Below are positions 47,501 through 59,500 of a stretch of 64,000 nucleotides of DNA, in pieces; position 1 is the first letter of the stretch; every line of letters begins with the position of its first letter. The position numbers and the translations under genes are program-made. Source of the stretch: Owenia fusiformis. Lineage: Eukaryota > Annelida > Polychaeta > Sabellida > Oweniidae. The notes beneath the pieces are model-generated. The model was not told the origin of the DNA, ran no database searches, and worked only from the letters and a program-made list of their open reading frames with translations. The stretch is taken from assembly GCA_903813345.2 (NCBI GenBank), contig CAIIXF020000008.1, positions 1,373,341-1,437,340 on the forward strand, written 5' to 3'.

Positions 47501-50500
47501 TACAGGTACAAACTTACTTGTAGTTTGTCATTGCACTATAGGGGGCGCATACAGGTACACAGAAGTGGAGTTCATCTTCTGTGACAGGAATACCAGTGAG
47601 AGAGTCAACAGTGGAGGCATCTTCTAGCACTTTGGCCTGTTCCTCCTCAAGTGCTCCTTGTCTCTCATCATCTGAGTCAGCACCATCATCTACTGGAGTT
47701 TGGCTAGGATCTGAAGTTAAGTATGATACATAATTCATCCATTTCTGTCTGGAATCAAGTTCTGCCAGAAGGCTATGTTGATAGCACACAGGGAAATCCC
47801 ATAAATGTCTGATAAAATCCAAATTCTCTTGAATCTCAAAACCTTGATTAAATGCCTTTCTCGTAAACATTTTTTTCAATTTCTATAAAACAAATGTACT
47901 TTCAAAGTGCCCATCTATTCTTTTAGTTGCGAATATAGTACTGTATGCTGTATTGTTTAATGTGACATATTCAACGTTATACGCAAATAACACATTAATC
48001 TTTGAGTACATGTCCAGTACCTGCAATTTGCAGCTCTTCAGTTTTGACCAGTATATCACTAAGTTGCTTAGGCCCACGTTTTTGCTGCTGTTGTTGTTGT
48101 TGTTTGTTAACAGGCTGCTGTTTCTGCTGCTGTTGCAGCTGTTGTTTCATCTGCTGTTTATATAATTTTCCCTTCTTCCCTTTCTTGGGAACCTCCTCCT
48201 TCTTTGACCCTGCAGACTGGAAAACATGCAAAATAAAACATAATACGCTATAATACATCATTATAAATTATGAAAACAAGCACTTTTTACTCAATTTTCA
48301 CACTTTACCATTACTAAGGGTCACAATATTTAGCGGGTAGTTTCACTTTGAAATCTAACTTTGAGTCTAAGAGATTTTTTACAGCCCCACTACAAAACAC
48401 AACATTTGTACAATATGACTTACAGCAAGTAACTCCATCTTTAGTCGCTTTTCTTCTTCGTCTTGGTCTTTATATTTCTCTTTAATCTTTTTTAACTTTG
48501 CCTGGAAGTGATTAAGTTTATGAATTATAACACCATTTCTAAACTATTGGTCATATACTAATACATGATAACACATGGGTCAAGGTAACATGTAAGGCCA
48601 TACAAAGGTCAATGCCGGGGGGGTCAAGGTCACATTGTACATAGTCAAAGAAATCAATGACCATGTCAAACCATATGTTTCATCTTTATAGCTTTGTCAA
48701 AATAAATGTTTTTATCTTGCCCAAATCCTGAATTTAACATTGTGGGGAGTGGTGATTTAAGGTAAAATATGCGAGGGTGGCATCTATTCTGGTTTTTCTT
48801 AAATCATTATTAATTTGAATTATTATTACCTTTTGTCCTCGTTTTGGCTGCTGCTGTTGCTGTGGTTCAGTGTTCTTTGTTTTCACAGAATCTTCCACTT
48901 CTATGTCAAGTTCTGAGACGTCTTCTTTCAGAGATGTCTTAAAAAGAATTAAAACTATCATATATTGTCAGGGATTGAATACTGACCCCAAAAGCAGAAT
49001 GCTGTTACAGATGCCAAACACCAACTGCCAAACAGCAGCAACAAAATAGTCGGAGACATGAAAACCTGTCTAATCCACGAACTGCACTAGAACCAGCTAA
49101 AAGTGTTCAAATAAGCAGGTTTTCACATTTTGAGGGTTCTTTAACATGGGAGTCAATGAGAGATAATAAAATGGGTGTGGAAAGTGTTCACACTGAGAGG
49201 AGTTCTGATATAGTTTATTGTAGTCAGTACAATATTGGAATAAAATGCAATGGATGGGCCATTTAGATGGTAAAATTCGACTTCCTAAAATATGATGAAT
49301 ATGAGCAAGTAATACATTCAATACATGTGAAAATAGCCTACTTTTATACTCTCAGTGGATTCATCAGGGATTTGTGGTTTATCACTTGTATCTTCAATAT
49401 TTCCGCCTCCTTGTTTCTTCTTTTTCTTTAAATCTCTGAAAATGTTTAAAACTGATTAAATGTCATACATGTACACTGTATTTGGCAAGTCTGCACTTAA
49501 TTCTATATATTCACCAGACGTGAAATAAAACATCTAACTCAAATGATATTATGATGATATGTGGTATAGGTTATTACTGTATTCTGTGTACATATGAAAT
49601 TTTCTAATGAATTGAAAATATGCCATACATGTACATGTACACTCAACTGTTCCTGGAGACAGCCTGCTACAATATCATAGACCCATAGTGATACATATAC
49701 GCTGGAAAACCCATTTAATTAGAAGTAAGTCTTGTATTCAGGCCCCCTAAACATATCATGTCTACTGAGCGAAATAGATTTTGGGGAGTCCAGAAACATG
49801 ATGCAACATTAGCATTTATCATACTTGAAACTGTACTGCCAATGAATAAGCTCATATATGAGCACTATATGAGGATTGTATACAGGACTAACAAGGTATA
49901 TGAATCAAACTGACCTTTTCTGTTTGGCGGTCATCCTACTTGTGTTTTTGCCCATTTCTGTGTTAATGATAGGCACAGGTTTATTGTCACCAAAATAGAC
50001 AACATCTTCACTCTGCTCCTCTGTGTGACTCGTGAAACGCTGAAGCTCATATCTACAATCAAAGGACAAACTATAAAAAAGATAGACAGGAAGACATGAT
50101 TTGAATGCAACCCATTTTAGTAAATGATATGACCATAACATTAATTCAATTGCTACATAAACTACATTTGTCATATGAAAAATTAAGATGATTCCATTAT
50201 CATTGACAATAATTTCAAAAAGACATTGCATTTTTCAGTTCACCCTGTATGTGGCACTAGAAGATATAAGGAAGAGGTGATATTTAGACATTGACACAAA
50301 CACGCAATAAGAAAGTTATTTCATAATATTACATAAAGACATTTTGGATTAATTCAATTGGAAAGCCAACTGCTTACTCTAGATTCTACTTGTTTATTCA
50401 TCATAGGATTCAACTGTGTGAGAATACTAAAAAATTTTTTTTTTTTTTTCTTTTCAATATAGTTTATTTCAGTTTTTTAAAGTAAGTACAGATACAGTAG

Positions 50501-53500
50501 TAATAAATCAATTACAATCTTATCATATTCCATTTGTTTTTAAAAAATACATTTTTACGTACATAAATTTCGAATTTTAGAGTTTTAACAATTCCTTCAA
50601 AATTCCGTTTTATTCCATTATTTAATTCTTGGATGTATGCTTTATAGATCACAAATGTTACAATACTAATAAAATAGTTCAAAAATGCAGTCTGGTTGTC
50701 ATTTCCATTATAGCCTATTATCAACTTCCTATATGTTATTTTTAAACCTGATATATTAAAGATATATTTCCAAACATTTTGGGAGAGTGTACATGTGAAA
50801 AGCAAATGTTTTAATGTACATACTTCTCCGCACAAACTGCAATTATATGTTTCACTTTTTCCAAATAAATGTAAGTCATTTAGACTAGGAAGGATGTTGT
50901 TTATAATCTTATAGTTGAAATTAGCTATCTTCTTTTCTTTACATTTTATCTTTGTAAAAAAAAAGTTTTCCCAATTTATTTCATCGAAGGTTTCATTATT
51001 TAAGAAGCAAAATTCACGTTCCCATTTCTTTTTCATGAACCATTTTTCAGATTGCTTATTTTTCAAAATTTCATAAAAGAATTTTGATTTTTGATCTCTA
51101 ATTTGGAATAAAACATTATTTGCTTTCAATCTGTAATTTGGAATGTTTGTGTATTTTGCTTTATTGACATCAATAAAACCTCTTGCAATATTCATACTTG
51201 AGTTAACTTGATAAAATTCAGAAATCCAATTTTGTTTTTCCTGTAACTTTTGAAAAATGTGGTTGATATCATTAAATGTATCCTCTATTATTAGATCCTT
51301 TACATAGACAATACCACTTTCAATCCAATTTCTAAAATACAGAGTTTTTTTGTTTACAGTAAACAAACTATTACCCCATATAGTCTCTTGCAGGATATCA
51401 CATGTTTTCATATTTTCAAGATTTTTTTTGTCTTTACATTTGGCATGAGCACATAATACTTGCTGATAAAAAATTGGTATTTTCTGAAAGTATTGCAAAT
51501 CAAAACTATTCATTTTCAATAATACATCAAAATCATTTACAATATTATCAAAATAGAGATATGGTATTTTATTCATCATTTGTTTTTTATCATATAACCT
51601 TGGAATCCAAGCAGCTTTTAGAGCATGCAATTGAGATTCAAAAATAGAGATACTAAAGATTGAGATACTAAAAAATTATGATTATATTTTCACATGTACT
51701 ACATCAACTTTAGTCAGTTTGCTCCAAACCCCATGGGAAATTGATTTTCTTGAATGATCCATATAATTCCATGTCCTTGAGAAAACTTACATATAAGATG
51801 TACTGGGTGGAGGGATTTTATAATGAAATATTTAGTCATTGTATATTTTAAACAAGACAAAAGTGTGATAAAAAATAAAAGGTTGTAAATGGTTACAATA
51901 AAGCTCAACTAAAAAGCATACCAAACCAAAATAGAAAATAGTTGTAGAGAAAATGGGTAACTTAATGTAAAAAATGAAAAAAATAAAAAGGAAACCTGGT
52001 ACAATTACCCATTCTTAGCTTCTCCATAAAAGAGTCTGAAAACATAAATTGACTGGTGCATTCTATGTTTCGAAATTAAGAAATCAGTTTTTTTTAAATT
52101 TGATTTATCAAAAATGCCAGATCAGAAAACTTACTTATCTCCTTGTACATGATGAAGTTGAATGTTAGTATCAGGAAACAAATTCTCATCATCATCATCA
52201 TCATCACTATCATTTTTTTCTGGTTTGGTTTCCATGGTAACATGATCTTCTGATTCCTTTTCATCAATTTCAGTTGTGTTTGACTTTGCATCATTGTTTT
52301 CACAAGCATTGTTTGATTCTGTGTCAATATTTTCAAGGGATTTAGTTTCACTTTCACCATCCTGACTAGGAGTTGTATTACTATTTGAAGTCCTATCTTC
52401 AGTGGATGCATGTTCATCATCAGCCTCACTATCACTGTCATCTCCATCATCATTTGTTACATCATCAGTTTCTATGGAAACTTCACTATTTTCAGTTGCT
52501 ATGGAATCAGCAACTGACATAGCATCTTCTTCCAAAGTTCGAACCTTCCTCTCATCCTTGTGACGGAATATACATGTATCATCTAGTTTGAAAAGAAAAC
52601 CAAATCCATAGACCAGATAGCATGGTGGCAGGAAATTCTTCTTGCCTGGAAAAAAAGTAAAACATTCTAAGTATTACTCAAACTTAAAGCAGTTGTCTCC
52701 AGATTTGGATTTTTAAAGTACATGCATTTTTCATGAGTATGCTCAACTATCTCCTGTTGATTTAACGGTTGTTCAAATAAGAATCACATCATTAGCAGGA
52801 AATATGTAAGAACATATAAGAACTAAGAAATGTTCAGAATGTTTTTACCTCTTATCATAAAGCTTCCAGTGGAGAGGTATTCCCCAGTAGGTGCTGTCTT
52901 GGTAACCTAATAAACAACAAATAAAGTAAAGTACTAGGCTTGCATAGGCCCTTTATAGTCTATTAGGGTTGACTCTTTGATCTTCCCATTCTAATTCTTT
53001 GTTATATTTTTCAGCCAATTTTTTAAAAAATGTAGGCCGAATTGCAAAAATAGGTCAAAGAACAAATATATTGGACACATATAATCCATATATAAATTGC
53101 AATATATAGGATAACTCAATATAAACAATAAAACAAACTAATCATAAGATCATTATTACGGGAATAATTATATTACAAAATTGCTCAAATAATATATAGA
53201 CTTATTCACTGAATTCAATTTAAATACTCCAGCCTTTTCCCCTATCTAAAGCAGTAATTATGTTGAAGAGTATGCATACTTGGTTATGATGGACCCACCA
53301 AGCACTGGTGACCACTCTGGCATCCCATGCAGCACTGTTACACACAGCCATTGTGCCTGCTTCATTCAATGTTTTGGGAGGGACCTCCTGACCCGTATGG
53401 TTCTTTATCACCACACTGCTTGCACCATGTAGGTCAGCGTGGACATAGATATCACCTATAAAATACAAGTACTGTCCAATCACATACACTATGGCACATT

Positions 53501-56500
53501 CTAAATTAAAGTACTGTTTATGTATATCATGACACATTCTGTACAAAATAAGGTAAAAGTTCAGTATGAAATATTCTGTATAAAATACAAGTACATGTAC
53601 ATCAGGGCACATTCAGAATAAAATACAAGTACATGTACATCAGGGTACATTTAGAATAAGATACAAATACATGTACATCAGGGAACATTCAGAATAAGAT
53701 ACAAGTACATGTTCATCAGGGAACATTCAGAATAAAATACAAGTACATGTTCATCAGGGAACATTCAGAATAAGATACAAATACATGTACATCAGGGAAC
53801 ATTCAGAATAAGATACAAGTACATGTTCATCAGGGAACATTCAGAATAAAATACAAGTACATGTACATCAGGGTACATTTAGAATAAGATACAAGTTCAT
53901 GTACATCAGGGCACATTCAGAATAAGATACAAGTACATGTTCATCAGGGCACATTCAGAATAAGATACAAATACATGTACATCAGGGAACATTCAGAATA
54001 AGATACAAGTACATGTACATCAGGGAACATTCAGAATAAGATACAAGTTCATGTACATCAGGGAACATTCAGAATAAGATACAAGTTCATGTACATCAGG
54101 GAACATTCAGAATAAGATACAAGTACATGTTCATCAGGGAACATTCTGAATAAAATACAAGTACACGTTCATCAGGGCACATTCAGAATAAGATACAAGT
54201 TCATGTACATCAGGGAACATTCAGAATAAGATACAAGTTCATGTACATCAGGGAACATTCAGAATAAGATACAAGTTCATGTACATCAGGGAACATTCAG
54301 AATAAGATACAAGTACATGTACATCAGGGCACATTCAGAATAAAATACAAGTGCATGTTCATCAGGGAACATTCAGAATAAGATACAAGTACATGTTCAT
54401 CAGGGCACATTCAGAATAAAATACAAGTACATGTTCATCAGGGAACATTCAGAATAAGATACAAGTACATGTACATCAGGGAACATTCAGAATAAGATAC
54501 AAGTACATGTTCATCAGGGAACATTCAGAATAAAATACAAGAACATGTACATCAGGGAACATTCAAAATAAGATACAAGTACATGTTCATCAGGGAACAT
54601 TCAGAATAAAATACAAGTACATGTTCATCAGGGAACATTCAGAATAAGATACAAGTACATGTTCATCAGGGCACATTCAGAGTAAGATACAAGTTCATGT
54701 ACATCAGGGAACATTCAGAATAAAATACAAGTACATTTACATCAGGGCACATTCAGAATAAAATACAAGTACATGTACATCAGGGCACATTCAGAATAAG
54801 ATACAAGTACATGTACATGCGCACCAGGGCACATCCAGAATAAAATACAAGTGTGTGTCCATTATGGCACCAAATTATACAAAATTATTCATGTAGCTAT
54901 CATAACAATAATCTAGATAACTGAATAGAAATGATTAGAGCTATTTATAGATATTTCAGTCCCTAAAAACATATAGGTAGGCTCGCAGAAATACCCAACT
55001 TTTTACAATGAACAATCACATTACTCCTTGGCAACTAAAAACATTCATTTCTTGTAAGTAGTAGCAGAATATGAGAATAAAGATAGTAAATTAAGATGAG
55101 GTATAAATTGGGAATATATTCTAATTTCTATGAAATATGTACTGAATGTATGTATGTTTTATAAATTGTAATGTGATTGGTAAAACTGTACTTTAACTTA
55201 AATATTAACTCTGGATATGACAGAACATGTCGCTTCTTATCAGCTCTTAAAAAGTACATGTAGTTGACTTACTCAAGTCAGTCCTTGATAACCAGAGTCC
55301 GTACATATTTTGAAAACATGATTGTCACAATTTCCCAGAGTATCCATTTTCTGAGTGTTTCCCAGTTTATTGTCAAGAAGGAACAAATTACACCATTTAG
55401 TGGATTTGTGGCAAAGTCTTGTTACTCATTTAAAAAAACAGGTCAACTTGCCAAAGTAAGTCAAACTGCTTGACAGTGAATATGCTGACTCTAAATAAAT
55501 ATTTATACTGTTTAATACTTTTTCTACTTCTGAAGGCATAATGGAAGATATAAATTTTAATAGTGTAATATAACACAAAGGTCATGTGATGGGTGTAATG
55601 TATGCTGTATGCTGGGTTGTGAGTTAAGTCGAAGGTAGATTTCATATCATAGTAAAAATATAGCACAAAAAGATGAGAGGAATTCTGTTAATACTTCTAA
55701 TCTGCCAAGTTCTTGAGGCAGTCCATGGTGGAAAGGTAAGTACACAAACATGTTTTATTAACAATTGACAAGCATTTCTCATTTTGGCCATTTGTGATTG
55801 ATTTCCCAATGGGAAAGGTCATGTGATGAGTGACCAATGGGAAAGGTCATGTGATGAGTGACCCGTTGGAAAGGTCATGTGATGAGTGACCAATTGGAAA
55901 GGTCATGTGATGAGTGACCAATTGGAAAGGTCATGTGATGAGTGATGAATTGGAAAGGTCATGTGATGAGTGACTAATTGGAAAGGTCATGTGATGAGTG
56001 ACCAATTTGAAAGGTCATGTGATGAGTGACCAGTTGGAAAGGTCATGTGATGAGTGACCAATTGGAAAGGTCATGTGATGAGTGACCAGTTGGAAGGGGC
56101 ATGTGATGAGTGATGAATTGGAAAGGTCATGTGATGAGTGATGAATTGGAGAGGTCATGTGATGAGTGACCAATTGGAAAGGTCATGTGATGAGTGACCA
56201 GTTGGAAAGGTCATGTGAAGAGTGACCAATTGGAAAGGTCATGTGATGAGTGACTAATAGGAAAGGCCATGTGATGAGTGACCAATTGGAAAGGTTATGT
56301 GATGAGTGACCAATTGGAAAGGTCATGTGATGAGTGACTAATTGGAAAGGTTATGTGATGAGTGACCAATTGGAAAGGTCATGTGATGAGTGACCAATTG
56401 GAAAGGTCATGTGATGAGTGACCAGTTGGAAAGGTCATGTGATGAGTGACCAATTGGAAAGGTCATGTGAAGAGTGACCAATTGAAAAGGTCATGTGATG

Positions 56501-59500
56501 AGTGACTAATTGGAAAGGCCATGTGATGAGTGACCAATTGGAAAGGTTATGTGATGAGTGACCAATTGGAAAAGTCAAGTGATGAGTGACCAATTGGAAA
56601 GGTCATGTGATGAGTGATGAATTGGAAAGGTCATGTGATGAGTGACCAATTGGAAAGGTCATGTGATGAGTGACTAATTGGAAAGGCCATGTGATGAGTG
56701 ACCAATTGGAAAGGCCATGTGATGAGTGACCAATTGGAAAGGTCATGTGATGAGTGACCAATTGGAAAGGTCATGTGATGAGTGACTAATTGGAAAGGCC
56801 ATGTGATGAGTGACCAATTGGAAAGGCCATGTGATGAGTGACCAATTGGAAAGGTCATGTGATGAGTGATGAATTGGAAAGGTCATGTGATGAGTGACCA
56901 ATTGGAAAGGTCATGTGATGAGTGACTAATTGGAAAGGCCATGTGATGAGTGACTAATTGGAAAGGCCATGTGATGAGTGACCAATTGGAAAGGTCATGT
57001 GATGAGTGATGTATTGGAAAGGCCATGTGATGAGTGACCAATTGGAAATGCCATGTGATGAGTGACCAATTGGAAAAGCCATGTGATGAGTGACCAATTG
57101 GAAAGGTCATGTGATGAGTGATGAATTGGAAAGGTCATGTGATGAGTGACCAATTGGAAAGGTCATGTGATGAGTGACTAATTGGAAAGGCCATGTGATG
57201 AGTGACGAATTGGAAAGGTCATGTGATGAGTGATGAATTGGAAAGGTCATGTGATGAGTGACCAATTGGAAAGGTCATGTGATGAGTGATGAATTGGAAA
57301 GGTCATGTGATGAGTGACCAATTGGAAAGGTCATGTGATGAGTGACTAATTGGAAAGGTCATGTGATGAGTGATGAATTGGAAAGGCCATGTGATGAGTG
57401 ACCAATTTGAAAGGTCATGTGATGAGTGATGAATTGGAAAGGTCATGTGATGAGTGACTAATTGGAAAGGCCATGTGATGAGTGACCAATTGGAAAGGTC
57501 ATGTGATGAGTGATAAATTGGAAAGGTCATGTGATGAGTGACCAATTGGAAAGGTCATGTGATGAGTGACCAATTAAAAAGGTCATGTGATATCACTACT
57601 CTTGGGAGTGACCAATGGAAAGGGTCATATGATATCACTCCCCTTGTGAGTGACCAATTGAAAAGGTCATGTGATATCACTCCTCTTAAGAGTGACCAAT
57701 GGAAAAGGTCAACATCAGCTCAAGATTTATCACATTCAATGTGTAATAAATAACAAATGAACTCATATTGTATTATGCTCAATTATCTATTTTAGGTGAT
57801 GATTCAACCTTTTCCAATGTATAAAACATCAAGGATCACAGCCATGGAGCAGATAGCATTGATCCTCTCAAAGGCTGGCCACAATGTTACTTACTTCGTT
57901 CACACAGAGTACACTTCTTCTGAAATACTCCAGGCAGCAAATGCTACCATAACCAAGTATGACTACCCAGTAAAGGATCTAACATACAATCTTGGAGAAG
58001 GTTCAATCCAAGATCTAATATCAAAGACAATACTTGATGAAATGGACATGATATTCAACAGAGGACATTATTACGACATATACATTAACTATTCACTACC
58101 TGCCTATTTCTCAGATATGAACCAATGGAAAAGACTCAAAGCCGAAAACTTTGACTTGATAATATTTGACAGTATGGATTTTGCCTTGGGGAGGCTCATG
58201 AAGGAATATCTCGATAGGCCAACGATACTTTGGTCAAATGCTGGATATGAACTCCATTATGACAACTGGCTGATGCCATTCCCTGTATCACACATACCAA
58301 ACGTATTTATGCCATACAGCGATCAAATGACTTTCAAAGAACGAGCAATGAACACATTTTATTATGTGTTATTACAATATCACTACATTCCATACTGGCG
58401 AGATATGACAGATGAAAGTCTGGCAAAAGTGGCTGATAAGCTTGGACTTTCACGTGATATCAATCCTGTTCTCAATGATGCAGACTTGATTTTTATCCAA
58501 TCAAACTCAGCGTACTTTTACCCTCGCCCTACTATGCCTAATGTTATTCCTGTTCTTGGTTTAAAAGACAGAGAGCATAAACCGATTGAACAAAAGTATT
58601 TAGACTTTATAGATGGCGCTAATGATGCTGGTTTTATTCTTTTCACATTTGGTTCGATGCCAAAGGGAATGGATGAGAAACGCAGAGAAATTTTTGCTAC
58701 TGTGTTTGCCAGGCTGAAACAACGGATTCTATGGAGATATGGTGGCCCTCAGCCAATATCACTAGGCAACAATACAATGTTGTCACCATGGTTACCACAA
58801 AACGATCTCCTAGGGCATCCAAAACTGAAATTATTCATCACTCACTGTGGAGCATCTGGTGCAGCTGAGGCTGTTTATAATGGAGCACCTGTTATTGCAT
58901 TTCCATTATTTTATGATCAGAGACATCACTGTGCAATTCTGACGCAACATCATAAAATGGGTGTGACTTCATCATTTGCTGGTATCACAGAGGAGACATT
59001 ATCAGCAGCATTAGATGAGGTCCTAGGGAATCCTCAATACAAGAAAAATGCTTTAAAAGCACAAGAACTGGCCCGAGACCAACCTATCAACGCTAGCTAT
59101 ACCATACAGTATTGGTGTGAATACATTATGAAGCACAAAGGCGCACATCACTTGAAATCTACAGCCATGTTTAAACTTAACTTTTTTCAGTACTTCTTGC
59201 TGGATATACTACTTCTTGTGTTCATAGTTGCAATTATTTTCTTGGTTGTATTTTACTGCATCATTAAAAATGTGGTAATCTACTTATGTAAATCCAAGAA
59301 AGTGAAGAATGCATAAGTGACATAATATTCTGTATAATTGATAATCTTACCTAATCATTTAACAGTAATTACTTATACAGTAAGTACATGTACAGTATAA
59401 TAAAGACTAATCAGATTCCCAGTTGTTTACATTTTAACACACATGTACCAGGTCGATCAATAAGTTCTGAGAATTTTCCTCTAAAATCAAGAGTTTTGTG

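Noticed and set aside
47953-48253. Plus-strand Cys/Leu-rich frames opposite NEMF
   Set aside because: They are the antisense of the CAG/CAA poly-Gln tract in the NEMF exon.
52094-52453. 119-codon Met/Lys-rich minus-strand frame
   Set aside because: An alternative frame of the acidic NEMF exon at 52135-52645; the Met/Asp runs come from the GAT repeat.
56631-57545. Three 75-80 codon minus-strand frames rich in SNWSLITW repeats, looking like a repeat protein
   Set aside because: They are translations of the 28-bp minisatellite; 84 bp (three units) happens to be a multiple of three. No start context or unique sequence.
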